The notes beneath the pieces are model-generated. The model saw nothing but the letters and a program-made list of their open reading frames with translations, ran no database searches and was not told the origin of the DNA. 64,000 nt of DNA from Holacanthus passer (Eukaryota; Chordata; Actinopteri; Pomacanthidae), in the NCBI GenBank assembly GCA_025331565.1, contig JAFREQ010000167.1, positions 124,001 through 188,000 of the forward strand, written 5' to 3'. Position numbers and translations under genes: made by a program. Positions 25,526-37,192 of the stretch are shown here, in pieces; position 1 is the stretch's first letter; each line of letters begins with the position of its first letter.

Positions 25526-28500
25526 TCAGCCTACAAAGAGAAGGTTAAAGAGCTCCCCCTGGTGTCTCTGTTCTGTGCCTGCCTGAACCCACAGACTGCA
25601 GAAAAACCTACATACAAGGCAGAAGGTAAAAATAAACCACTTACACACACTAACAATCACAGAGGGAGAAATATGCAGTATTATAGCCAATGTAGGCACT
25701 AGTCATTCTGGGAAATGTAGGGATTTGTTCAACTAAAGCAGAGACACATAGAAGGATTGTAGAGAAACCACAAACCACACGATGCACCAAAAATCAGACA
25801 TTAGTGATGATGTGCAACAGTGTGCTTCCCTGTACTAAAAATTCTTTGTCAATAAATAATCTAAACATGGCCATAATCCAACACCACAGATGCAGTGGAC
25901 CTGGGCTGGTGCGTCATCAAAGACGTGGAGGTGATCGAGCTGAACAAGCGGGCATCAGGCCAGGCCTTCGAGGTCATCCTCAAGCCCCCGTCCTTTGACG
26001 GCGTGCCAGACCTCAACACCTCCATGCCGCAGCGCCGTGACCCGTCCCTGGAGGAGATCCAGAAGAAGCTGGAGGCCGCGGAGGAGAGGCGGAAGGTGAG
26101 GGGAGAAGGGTCGGTTTTTGTATCAACACAAGAAAGCCAACTGGACAGGTCTTGACCCTAAACTGTAACCCTAACCCTAGCTATTTGTAGCTCATTCAGG
26201 CACTGTCAAACATCTGACAACACTCTTTGTGGGAGGCATGATTTATCAACTCCAGAGAGAAAAAGGGTGGAAATGGATGAAAGGAAAGAGGGAGGGAACG
26301 TTGGAGTTGATGGAAAGGAAGGGAGGAAACACGAGCAGAGGGAGGGCGGGAAGATGAAAAGGGGGGACATGAAAGTACAAGGGCAATCACGCAAGGACAC
26401 ACTCACAATGGCTCATATTTATCAAGCAGAGAGGACGGTGGAGGGGAGGAGGGGGAAGGTGAGATGTAGCTGGCACAGAGAATGTGTTCTGCCACAGAAC
26501 AAGACATCTGCACATCAAATGTTTCCATTAATAATCATTTGTCCATTCAGCACTTTAAAGGCCTTGAAAACGTAATTTCCCAATCAGCTTTTTACCATTA
26601 GTGATGGGGTTGAAAGCACTACTTTTTTTTTTTAGTTCTTTCACATTAGTGATTTTCTTTGTTCCCTCTGCACCGTTTTCACTGCTTTGAAGTGGGCAGG
26701 GCTTAGTTTGAAAAAGGTGATGTCATGTACTTGCACGAACTGGGAATTCACAGCATTTGAATCCAATTTTGATGACAGCTGGTGGGTTGTTTGGTCACTG
26801 TCAATCAATCTGATAAAGTCACACCAAACACACGCAACATCGAGTGCTTGTGCAGACGTCCAGACATATTTGATCAAATCACTGTAGCATTAGGCTGAGA
26901 TTTAGTTGGAGATTCACTCATGTTTGCTAATGCTGCTACACTGTATGTCTGTACTCCAGCAGCCTCCCACTCCAGCCACCATCCATCAGCTGTAACTGTC
27001 ACCAGCATCATTTAGCTGCTTACTGCACTGACAGTGAATATTCATGTCTCTTATGTGCCTCAAATCTGAGTGTGAAAGCTTTGGTCATCAATACAGTTGT
27101 TGCTAGTTTCTTATCTGGCATAATTTAAATGACAGAAGCTAACCTCTTTTTTTTTTTCATTTCGATACTTCATAATTCACAGAAAATAGTTGAACGGAAA
27201 CATGAATTTTTTCATAGTTCATATTTATTGTATTGTATTTATTGCATTCTCTTGTTTTCTTGCAACAACAAAACTTCAGCTAATCACAACTCACAGTAGG
27301 TCACTTTACGTAAAAGCAGGATTCTTTCCCCCTAAAGGAACACAGCCTTGGCGCTTGATGCCAGGCCTATTAGAGTTTTTGAGGGTTACACTCTTTTTTA
27401 CGGGGAGTGGGGATGGACCCAAATGCAACACAGGGAACTGATGGTAGGTAAGGGCCTTTATTAAAGGCAAAAGAAATCTTAACTAACAAAAAAACTCACA
27501 GAAGGGGTTGTATCCAAGACAGTCCAAAAACCACAAACATGAAACAAGAGACTGAGAGCAGATCCAAAAAAATAGCATACAACTAACAGGCATGAAGGAA
27601 CAAGAACAAGAGGAACAATCCAGCAAGGGCTGAAAGAAATGGAGTGGCTTATATAGAGTCCTGATGGTGATTAGCTGCAGCTGGGAACACAGGTGAATAG
27701 ATGAGGTGGGAGTGGCTGACAGGTAAGGTGAGGCAGAGGAGGGGTGAGTAGAGAAGTACTGGGACCTGAGGTGAGAATCTATGGCAGGTGAATAGTGACA
27801 GACTGACAGAACTTAGACAGGTAAACTAAGACATGACTATAACTGAGAACTAAGAAACAGAACTAGGACAAGACATGACAGCAGAGACAAGGAACTAAGA
27901 CCAAGACAATGAACTAAGACAAGACTGGACTACGACATGACAAGACTACGACGAGACCGACAGAACTGAAAGAACTATAACTGAGACTAAGGCCGAACAG
28001 AAGCTAAGATGGAACTATGACATAGGACACAGACAGAAAACTAAGACACAGAACTAAGATAGAAAACTAAGACAGAAAACTACAACCATACAAGACATGA
28101 ACAGGACTCAGACATGGCCACAGACAAGGACTGGAAACAGACATAGCAGGGAAAGACTAGGGCTGAACCAAAAAATGACAGGCAGAATTGTGGCAGAACA
28201 AAAACTAAGGCTGAACAAAAACTAAACAGAGGTCTGGCAGAACTGCGACACTCTTAATAAATAAAACCTAAAGATGTGTTTTTTAATTCAACTTGTTTGT
28301 GCTTGCTTACTCAGGAATATGTAATTCGATAAATGAAGCCAACCATACTATCATGTCTACTTTACACATCTGTTGTGCAGGAATTTAAAGACACACCTGC
28401 AGAAAATAATAGTTAGCTGTGCTCAAGAGTCAGGAGTGTGTGTAAAATTATTATTAAATTATTTAGTATTTCCTGAGGTTACTGCAAATCATATATGGCC

Positions 28501-30493
28501 GAGAGACGCGCAAACAAAACCATTACTTTTGCATACACACACTGAACCTTCTGTGCCTTTGGGAGGAGGAGCACTGGGCTTCCTTTACATGCTAACATGT
28601 GTTTCACCTAGATTTTTAATCTTTGTATTTCGTGAAGTGTGACTGGTGTCTGTATCCTAATAGAAATAGAGAAGTTTTGGTCTGCAGGCCACACACTCAG
28701 CTGATGACAAACATATTCAAAGGCGGAACACCCAACCTTAACCCTGAACATAACCCTTTGTTAATGGTGCATGTCAGGTGTCTTCTTCCCGAATGACTAT
28801 TCTGCCTCTTGCAGATCTCCAAGATTGCAGCTAATGCCTGCTTTTTTTAATCATTTGCAGTATAAGATTTACCTTCAGTGCTCTCTATCTCCCTCTAGTG
28901 CCAGGAGGCCGAGCTGCTGAAGCACCTGGCGGAGAAGAGGGAGCACGAGCGCGAGGTGATCCAGAAGGCCTTCGAGGAGAACAACAACTTCATCAAGCAC
29001 GCCAAAGAAAAGCTTGAGCAGAAGATGGAGGCCAACAAGGAGAACAGGGAGGCCCTGCTGGCTGCCATGCTGGAGAGGCTGCAGGAGAAGGTACATCCAC
29101 CTGACAGGGTTATTTCTAACCTCTATGGAGAGAATGTGAGGGGCTCTACAAAGGACTCCACAGGGTTCTCACACGTTAAGAAAAAGTGACTCTAACACAA
29201 CAAAACATTATTGATATGCACCTTTCATTTCTGACAACTTATAATGGATTTTAAAATAGAAAAAGAAAAAAATTGAAAACATGCCAGGTTTTTAAATCAG
29301 TCTAGACTCACCAGGAGAGATATGGAACAAATATATCATGGCACATATATGGCAGACATATCAAGCTTCCAACAGGAGTCTTGGTTTTATTCATTGCCTG
29401 CATCCTCTTGCTGTTTTAGTATCACTATTAGTGCTACATCTGTTGTATAGACTACTATAACTAGTCCTCACTCCTGGAAGCTAATCCAGTTTGTGTGGCT
29501 CAACAATATGGTGCAGCCATTTTTAGTGTGGAAAGTCGTATTTTTCCCTGCTGGGCTCAAACTTGATCTGTTCTGCGCAGTGCAATATTTCATTCACTAT
29601 GAAGTAGTTCAACTGTCCTGTCTACATCGTATATATTGTTCCCATATTTCATATATTTCTCTTGTTAATTTGTTAATAATTTGTAGCCTTGTTTGAATAT
29701 TCCTTCTAGTTAAATTGTTAAGATTGGTACTGCTGTCATATTCATATGCCACCAGCCACCTAACATAGCTTAACAAGACTGTGAAAACAGCTGACCTGGC
29801 TCTGTTCAAAGGTTAAAAAAAAACTGCCTACCAGCATGTCTAAAGTTCACAAATTAAAAATTGTCTTGTTTGTAGCCTAGAGCAAAACACAAAATGTGTA
29901 AAAATGACAGTTTGCTGTTTCATATGTCCCATTTCCAGTTAACCAGCAGAGACTCCAGGAGGTTCCTGATCCCAGCCAAGAAATAGTCCAGCACATAAAA
30001 CAGCAAAGTGATGGTTTTACATATTCACCATACAGACATGAGAGTCATTTTGATCTCATCTAAATCAACAAGAATACGAATAATAATGAAAACAAATATA
30101 TTCTCCAAAATGTCAAACTTTTCCTTCGACAAGCGATGATTTTACTGAGACCTAAAAATGAATGTTTTCATGAGTGCAAATGAGGCAAACCTTCTGTATC
30201 ATAAACCAGGCTTGCATTTCTATTTTAACATTGTTCACAAGCTTGATCAGTTATCATGAATATTATATGAGGTGGGAAAGAGTTTTTAGTTCTCCCCATT
30301 CGGCGTCATTCCCCTGTTCAAATCTTTGTGAACTGTTGCTGAGCCGTCGCCTCGTTCTGCTGGCAGCTCCCTCATTAATGCTGATATATTCATGAATGCT
30401 GATGACGCTGATGTCTCTGTGTTTGTCTGGCAGGACAAACACGCAGAAGAAGTGAGGAAGAACAAGGAGATGAAGGAGGAAGCCTGCCGGTAG
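25207..30493 (+). CDS. stmn4: Stathmin-4 (RB3), neuronal microtubule-destabilising phosphoprotein
   Basis: Coding exons are 25207-25219, 25530-25625, 25890-26095, 28899-29090 and 30434-30493 (stop TAG). All junctions are GT-AG and in phase, giving 188 aa against 189 in human STMN4. The N-terminus MTLAAYKEKVKELPLVSLFC is almost the mammalian one. Cys20 and Cys22 sit in the short hydrophobic segment that is palmitoylated in stathmin-2/3/4 and anchors them to Golgi and vesicle membranes. The stathmin-like domain follows from about residue 46, with VIELNKRASGQAFEVILKPP and then RDPSLEEIQKKLEAAEERRK, and the long tubulin-binding helix runs to the end (KDKHAEEVRKNKEMKEEACR). The family sequesters tubulin heterodimers and promotes microtubule catastrophe in neurons. 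The start exon has its own acceptor at 25157, so at least one upstream non-coding exon exists. Assignment to stmn4 rather than stmn2 or stmn3 rests on the MTLAAYKEK and DLGWCVI segments. Confidence 0.96.
25482..25523 (+). repeat. (GT)n microsatellite abutting the stmn4 exon 2 acceptor
   Basis: About 20 GT units, with one interruption, run up to tcctcag at the 3' splice site (AG at 25528-25529). The repeat occupies the place where the polypyrimidine tract normally lies. Confidence 0.95.
26745..26890 (+). repeat. Interspersed repeat, family C
   Basis: The run gacagctggtgggttgtttg gtcactgtcaatcaat is close to one at 63425-63475. This copy lies in stmn4 intron 3. Confidence 0.5.
27380..28260. 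mobile_element. Probable non-autonomous transposon containing a minisatellite
   Basis: The 5' part (ggacccaaatgcaacacagg, then a segment with tatccaagacagtcc) resembles a repeat common in percomorph genomes. From about 27790 to 28240 it becomes a degenerate array of aactaagaca/gacagaactaag units. Possible ends are the cactctttttta near 27390 and cgacactcttaataaat near 28255. It lies in the third stmn4 intron. No transposase is encoded. Confidence 0.5.
29720..29993 (+). repeat. stmn4: Family A interspersed repeat in stmn4 intron 4
   Basis: Blocks acagctgacctggctctgtt, ctgcctaccagcatgtctaa and aagaaatagtccagcacataa match other copies of the family in order. It lies between stmn4 coding exons 4 and 5. 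Confidence 0.6.
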
Positions 30494-31275
30494 ATGAGCC
30501 CGAGAAGAAGAAGAAAGAGAAAGAGCAGGACTGGGAGTTTTTTGAGTCGGTTAAAAAAAAAGGAAATCAAAACAGTGCAGGAAAGAAAAAAAAAAGAACT
30601 CAAAAGAAAATCGAACAAAGGGAAAAGACGAGTTTTCGTATTTGATGTATGCTGTTAGGATTCTGAACAAGCTGTACAAAGTTTAGCCAACTCTTGATGT
30701 TGAAATTCAAAAAGATATCTTGCTCTTTTTTCTAAAGGAAAGTGGGTTGGGGGGGTGGCAACAAAACAAACTTCAAATTTCTAAAAGAAGGTCGGGAATA
30801 AAAGCTGCATCAAGGCCGGAGGAGGTAAAAATTTGAATTATAGCTCATAGTTCCCGCAGATTCTTCAGCCAGAAAGCAGGAAACTGTATCTGCCTGCATG
30901 ATATTTTAGCACCTGGCTGTGTTTTTCTTGCTGTTGGTTGTATGAGACATCGTCACTGAATCTACCAATTTGGCAGCAACACAGCCAATAACACTGTTTC
31001 TTTCCCATTAGACTGTAACTGTGGAGCAGGGAGTTGTAATCTAAATCGTTACCTCATAAAACATGAAAAAAAAAGGTGTGATGTGCTTGTGAAAAAACTG
31101 GACACACAGATGAAACCCCAGTCAGTCACAACCAAGTCAAAGCTAAGAATCCCAGCCTTCTGTCGTATTTGATTTACAGGAACTTTACCAGTCAATACAT
31201 ATAACCAGAACGCAACACACAAGCTTCTGCTGTTTCCGAATTCAAAATAAAAATTGATTTCCCTGGGTCCACCGC
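30494..31275 (+). other. stmn4: stmn4 3' untranslated region
   Basis: Sequence after the stmn4 stop is A-rich and non-coding. AATAAA signals occur at 30797-30802 and 31246-31251; the second is the likelier main site. The end is inferred from these signals only. Confidence 0.5.
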
Positions 31276-33155
31276 TCTCATGCTAATTCTTCGCTGCACA
31301 GTTTTTGGGATTGTTCGGTCTATCTGGGGACGTCTGTGGTTTATGAATATAAAATGAAGCATCAGGCTTTTGTTTCTACAGTGCTCTTAGGGAGTAAAAT
31401 GAAAAAAAAAGAAGCTTGAAAAGGGAGGACGCTCTGCTGTATTCTGCCACTTTCAGGCTCTTTGTGAAACTTTAACTGTAGTGTAGTTGTAGATCAGTGA
31501 CATGCATTTGAGTCTCTTAGATTTAGAGCACCGATTGCACTCTTATTTCATTAAGCACAACTCAAAAGCACATATGCATACATGAAGGACGGCAGATATA
31601 TACAGTATAAACAACAATAACATCACAAGGAGGCAAAGTAGCGAATGACCGTTTGAGAATTTGGACGTATTTGGTTTTGAAAGGTTTGTGGCTAAGCATC
31701 GGTCTCCCTTTGCTTTGGCATGTGTCACTGTGCTCTGATTGTCGGTTTATGATTTTCAAGGGAATTTCAGCCTAAAAGAGTAAACAGAAAGAAGAAATTT
31801 GCTCGAGTTGTTGAGTCATACTGACTTGATTGAAATGTCTAAAATATTTTCACTGTAACGGGGAGTCGTGACATGGGGTTTGTACTTGCTGTAACTGTTT
31901 GTCGCTGTGTATCTTCAAGGCTGGATTGATTGTATCTATTTGGCATGGTCAGTAAAAACAGCTTGACTGAACTCACACTTTGCTCTTGTTATCATTTCTC
32001 ACTTGTAGATTGATAGTGCAATGTTTTGCAGGCAGTTGAATACGTACACACATACGTCCCCCTCACAGTTATAGTTTCAGGTCGACTTTCTTACTCAACA
32101 TTTTTCTTGCTCAAATCATGAGGTTAAGGAGTCACTGCAAGTATTTCACAGGCTTTTTTGCCCTCGCTCTTGCCTCTCAGGTTACATGCAGGTTGCCCTA
32201 CCTTATTGGTTGAGGTCGGGGGAGTATGCACCCTGAAATGAACACCTGCAAAAACTACTCAGGGCTCTAAAAAGGTTGCTACAAACTACATTTTCAGGTA
32301 CATTTTAATTTGCAGTGAATATTGTCCTAAAAAGATGCTAGAACTGAACATCAGTCAAAAATAAGACAGTAAAGCCCAGCTCTCTTTGGAGCCAGGGAGG
32401 CCGGGATATATCATATTAGTCATTGGATGTATGTTCCCCAACATGAATATCATAAACAATACATAGACAACATAGACAATTAAAAAAAGCTATGTCCTTT
32501 GTCCTATTCAACAATACTCACTTGTTCAGTTCTATTTCTTCCTAATTCAGTCTGTTCACATCGTGTTTTTCACAGCACAATTAGACATTGAAGTTGGAAT
32601 AAAAAACATTAATAAAGCCCTTTGATATTGCGAAATAAGAAGAGGGTTATTCTAAAATGGCAGGAAGCATACAAACAATAAAGTAAGACAAAATATAAAA
32701 ATGTAAAATATTATTATTTCTTTTTATTATTACCAGTTTTCTGAGAAAATGCACACAGTAAACGAATGCTACAACTGTTTGCCAGACACTATACTTTAAC
32801 CTCTGGGTTAAAGCTGCATGAAGCATTTTTTCACCACAAGGGGGCAGAAGGAAACACAGCTCTTTGATACTATCAGTGCATCAACAACATCAATATGTTA
32901 ATAATATATTATTCATTTGCACATCTTCAAGACATACACGGCGCTCGAGGTTTTGTGACAGTGGGACTGTTTGCTGGACTTGCATGACTAGCAGGCCAGG
33001 AACATGAGAGCACTAATAGGTCACAACAGTCGAAAAAAAGGAACCTTCACATTAACACAGATTTGATTCTGTTAAAAAAATGTTAAAAAATGCTTAATAC
33101 AAGTTTAAGTTAGAAAGTGAGTTTGCTGAAAGAGCTGCTGACCTCTCCTGTGTGT
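31276..33155. other. Intergenic between stmn4 and the IL-17 gene (tail to tail)
   Basis: No coding feature. A minus-strand AATAAA near 32728-32723 lies about 430 bases past the IL-17 stop and is a candidate polyadenylation signal. A short GCTGCATGA/CCACAAGGGGGCAG motif near 32812-32850 looks like a repeat fragment. Confidence 0.45.
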
Positions 33156-34889
33156 CTACTGCTGCGGCACCACGCTGGGCCTCACACAGGTACAGCCCAC
33201 TGTGATCACCTCCGTCCCCAGCTGGAAGTCATATTTATTTCTTCCTTTCCTCCCTCCTTTCTTATTACCCCTTTGCCTTGGGACTCTGGAGCGGGAAGAG
33301 AAAATTAATGAGAGCTGAATATACACAGATGTCATAAGTTTGTAGTGTTAAATCAATTCGGACTGGATTGGATGTGACACGATGTGAACCGAAGTCAGAT
33401 TCAATTTGTGTCTTTCCATTCAGTTCAGTCCAGTGAATACAGCATCTGTTAAAAAGGCCAAACTCTTTATACTGTTTTCAGTATGTATTCAGCCAAGAGA
33501 GATCTGAAGTGGGGTTTTTCTTGTCATGCATAGTGACCTAGAAAACTTCTGTGCAGAGCCAAACCTCAGCGTTTGACACTGAATATCTAATTAATAAGGT
33601 TCTCGTATTCTCACTGCCTCAAGCCACAATAAAAAGGAAGTATCAACTATGCATCCCATAGAACACATTTACTCATTTTCAAATGCCAAGAAAGTTGAAT
33701 GTTCTCCGTTCTCAAACTCTTGTTTACCTCCTGGAAAACAGTCACTCTTTAACTCGTGTTAAAATGTGTGGCGATAGAAACACATCTTTGAAATAATATT
33801 GTGCCTCTGCCTTTGTTTTCCCACCCTAGCAGCTTGTTTCAACAGGAATCCGATTAAGATAAATGCTCTCCAAATTACATTTCATGCTCATTATTTGGTT
33901 GACCAAAGACCAGCTTCAAATAGCTTGCAGTGTTTTTTAAGTGTGCACAGAAGAATGATTGTAATCACTTGCACCTGAAACAAAATCAGAGGCAAAACTG
34001 CATCGTTAGCTGCTTTTACAAAGACTGCAGTATCTCACCTGTGGAGGACCAGGACCTGGTAGTAGATAGGTTTAGCCACCAGGGCTGCGTCCTCTCCTTC
34101 CCCCTGCAGGCTCAGACAGCCAGAGGTCAGGCACTGAGCATGAAAGATCTGCCTCGGCAGCCGGGATTCCACATAGGATTCTCTGGAGAGGGAGGAAAAA
34201 AAATACATTTCTAATCAGGATTCAAGTTTGAAACTGATTACTGAGTGGCATGTCAGACTGGTGGCAACAATTGTATAAAGCAATAAAAAGAAAAATGATA
34301 TGAGAGGCCCAAACTTGAGCGATTCCTCACCTGTAGGTCCATGGTGACAGAGACATGTTGGCAATGGTTGAGGAAGACTTGCTGCCGATCTGAGGCTGCA
34401 CTGAAGGATCCAGGACCAGTCCCACCGCCCTGCCTCTCGGTTTGGTTCCCCGTCCCGACTTCACGGAGACCGCCTGGCCTTTCCTGTTGGCCTGCAACAG
34501 CGTGGCCAGACCCAGCAGCAGCAAAGCTCTCAACACCTCAACACAAGACAGGCCAGAGGCAAAAAAAACAATGAACCAAACAGCAGCTAAAGAGGAATCC
34601 AGAAGAGGATGGAGAAAGGAACAAACTAATGTGGTCTAAAAGAAAATGCATCCTTTACTTTTACTCCTTTTTTGTCTCTGTTGAAAGTTTTTGATTGGCT
34701 GAAAGTCCAATTAATTGATTCATGTATGAATGCTCATTTCGAATGACAAAAAGTTTCACATATCTTGTACCCTCTTATCATAAAATCACAACATGTCACA
34801 TTATGCCATCCTGCTTTGAAAAGTAATCTCATGATTGATGATGGATAAGAGTTAAAGATGAGCACAGCTGCCCGACTCACCAGCTGCAT
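33156..34889 (-). CDS. il17a/f1-like: Interleukin-17A/F-family cytokine
   Basis: Coding exons in transcript order are 34889-34881 (ATG CAG CTG only), 34536-34331, 34182-34039 and 33285-33156 (stop TAG). Junctions are GT-AG and in phase, giving 162 aa. Residues 1-19 form a clear signal peptide (MQLVLRALLLLGLATLLQA). The IL-17 signature NMSLSPWTYR follows, with an N-glycosylation sequon at Asn63. Then come CLTSGC (Cys89, Cys94) and VGCTCVRP (Cys151, Cys153), the four cysteines of the IL-17 cystine-knot fold. No other cysteine is present in the mature chain, so the inter-chain disulfide of mammalian IL-17A/F appears absent. A Lys/Arg/Gly-rich stretch (residues 123-137) begins in the last exon. 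Secreted homodimers of this family signal through IL-17RA/RC to epithelial and myeloid cells. Position next to mcm3 and paqr8 matches mammalian IL17A/IL17F. Choosing the A/F1 subtype over A/F2 or A/F3 is tentative. Confidence 0.9.
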
Positions 34890-34969
34890 GATCGAGTCGT
34901 CTCGCCTGCAGAGCCCAGCTTAAAGTGTGAGGTGCTGCTCTGCAGTCCTGTTATGTCTACAGTCTCTCT

Positions 34970-34982
34970 GTGTTTATATGCA
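34970..34982 (-). promoter_or_regulatory. TATA box of the IL-17 gene
   Basis: TATAAA lies on the minus strand at 34978-34973, about 85 bases before the ATG at 34889. This places the transcription start near 34945 with a leader of about 55 bases. A TATA promoter fits an inducible cytokine gene. No NF-kB site could be assigned with confidence. Confidence 0.55.
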
Positions 34983-36331
34983 GACAGACTGCGCTTGTGT
35001 GTGTTGGCAAGTTCTGCAGCGCATTTCCGCTATGACTGTCAGTACAGTTTAACATGTTGATCTATAAACAAGATAGCAACTTGACTCTTTATGGTCAGCA
35101 ATTTTTTTTTTTCTTTGTCCGTGTCCATTTGCATCTACCTGCATGCACATTTTTACTATTGTCTTGGGTTCTGTCATTACAGTATGTGGCAACATGCATT
35201 GTATTCAAAGAGAAGAAAAAGATTTGAAAAAGAGTAAAAGCCCTCTTTCACTCAAATACCAGTGACAATAGCTTTCTCTTTAATATTCTCTTAAATCATT
35301 GCACTTTTGATTTACTTGCACCTTATCATTCACTGTACATGGAAAAAGCAATAACTCCCATGTATATAATTTTGAAGTGTGGCACCTTCATATATATAAA
35401 CATTTATTCATTTTTTCATTCTTTATGGCAAAAAAAAGTTTTTGAGCTAAAACATTTTCTGCTAGTGTCCAAAACCAGAGGGGATTTTGTCAACCCAAAC
35501 CCAAGTAAAACAATATTGTGTAATTTCCTCTCATGGGCCTGCATGAGGGACTTATTTCTGAAAGTTGAATAACATATCTAATCTAATCTAATCATACTGA
35601 GTCTAAACATACTGAACTGCCTCAACTTTTTTATAGTTGATAGTAGGATCATTTTCTGTCCGAGTCATATCAAACACATTACCAATGAATACACCTACAC
35701 ACTGCCTTCCCACACTAAACAATGTAGGTCAAGGAAATGCCTGACCTGAAATTCTTGGGTTCTGGTAATAAGTGATACTTACTCAACACACAAACTGTGT
35801 GATAACATCTTCTCTCTCTTTCGCATCGTATGCGTAAGGGGCCTACTAGCTGGAGCACAGCTGAACTGGACGTAGAGTAAAGTGAAATGGTTTCAGAACA
35901 AGATGTTCAAGCACTTTAACACTATTAAATTGTACTGGAATATGTTCCGCACATGCAAAATAGGGGAATGCATGTAAGAAGCTGACAGTGAATGATAAAG
36001 ATAGTTGATCATAAGTTTAGACATTTGTTAACTGCAGTTATAATGAAGTGGTGCTCCACCTGTCTGCAGAAATCCTTATCCAGAAATCCATTACCATCCA
36101 GTGTGGTGATGGGCCTGTGAAATGCATCAATTTGAAGCTTGTAATAATCACAAGTAAAGTGATTCACATGAGTGGCCTCACTGCTGAACAAACTCTAACT
36201 GCAGTTTTGCAGCTTGCAGCCTACGGAGCTGAGATAGTGCCACCACACAGATTTTGAAAAGTCACTCCACAGATTTTAGATATGAGGATGAATTTCTCAT
36301 CACAAGGGGCGCTACTGAGTTTTTGAAAACA

Positions 36332-36730
36332 GTTTCCAAAAAAGTTGGGTGTGTAAAACTTTCATAAATAAATTTTAATAAATACATTATAAATAAATTC
36401 ATAAATAAAACAGAATGTGAACAAGTTGGGACAGGAGCAACAAAAGACTGTGAAAGTTGTGGACTGATCCAAAAACCCCTGTTTGGATCATTCCACAGGT
36501 AAACAGGTTCATTGGTAACAGGTGATAGTATCATGATTGGGTATGAAAGGTTCATCCTGGAAAGACTCAGTCGTTCACAAGCGAGGATGGAGCTTTGTCA
36601 AACACATGATTGTAGAAAGGAGATTAATACATGGACTCAGAAACACTTCAGAAAACAATTGTCCATAAACACAATTCATTTTTAAATGATGCCTTATGTT
36701 TTACACAGCATTCCAACTTTTTTAGAGTCT
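36332..36730 (-). mobile_element. Non-autonomous DNA transposon (MITE-like), copy 1, inverted
   Basis: Same family as 38800-39257 in the opposite orientation. The segment 36421-36634 is nearly identical to the complement of 38911-39134. Its ends (tttccaaaaaagttggg and ccaacttttttagag) are degraded, and an AT-rich ataaataaa insertion lies near 36365-36410. Confidence 0.75.
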
Positions 36731-36904
36731 GCATTGTAGCTCCGTTTTGTCAACTCTTCAGGGAAATATCTCAGAATCAGAATCAGAATCAGTTTTATTG
36801 GCCAGGTATGCATACACATACAAGGAATTTGACTCCGGTTTCACTTTGATCTCCGTACTTACATATACGTAGACTAACAACATATAGTAGACATATCTGT
36901 CCAT

Positions 36905-37192
36905 ATATACACTGTATTCACCAGCCACTAAGTCACTAACTTTGTGCGTAGGTAGCAGACAGTGGGTTGCTCAAAACCCTGAAAGCAGCTGCATTCGTAG
37001 TCTGAAAGTCTGGAAACTACACTGATGAGAGTGAACTAGAACAGTGAATACACATAAAACCAAAACATTGCACTGATTAATGCTGAAATTCTCTGCAGAG
37101 CTGAGGGGAGTCGGATTCTCTGTAGGTTTGTCATTTCATAATACTCGTCATTTGATCCATTGTTATTATAAATATATCGATTGATGCAGCTT
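36905..37192 (+). repeat. Family B interspersed repeat
   Basis: Has cactgtattcaccagccact, gtagcagacagtgggttg, catttgatccattgttatta and the end gattgatgcagctt. Confidence 0.55.

Noticed and set aside
36262..36555. Open frame starting MNLSYPIMILSPVTNE, repeated at 39001-39186
   Set aside because: Both are the same internal stretch of a non-autonomous transposon; the frame breaks at the element's variable region, so it is not a conserved gene.
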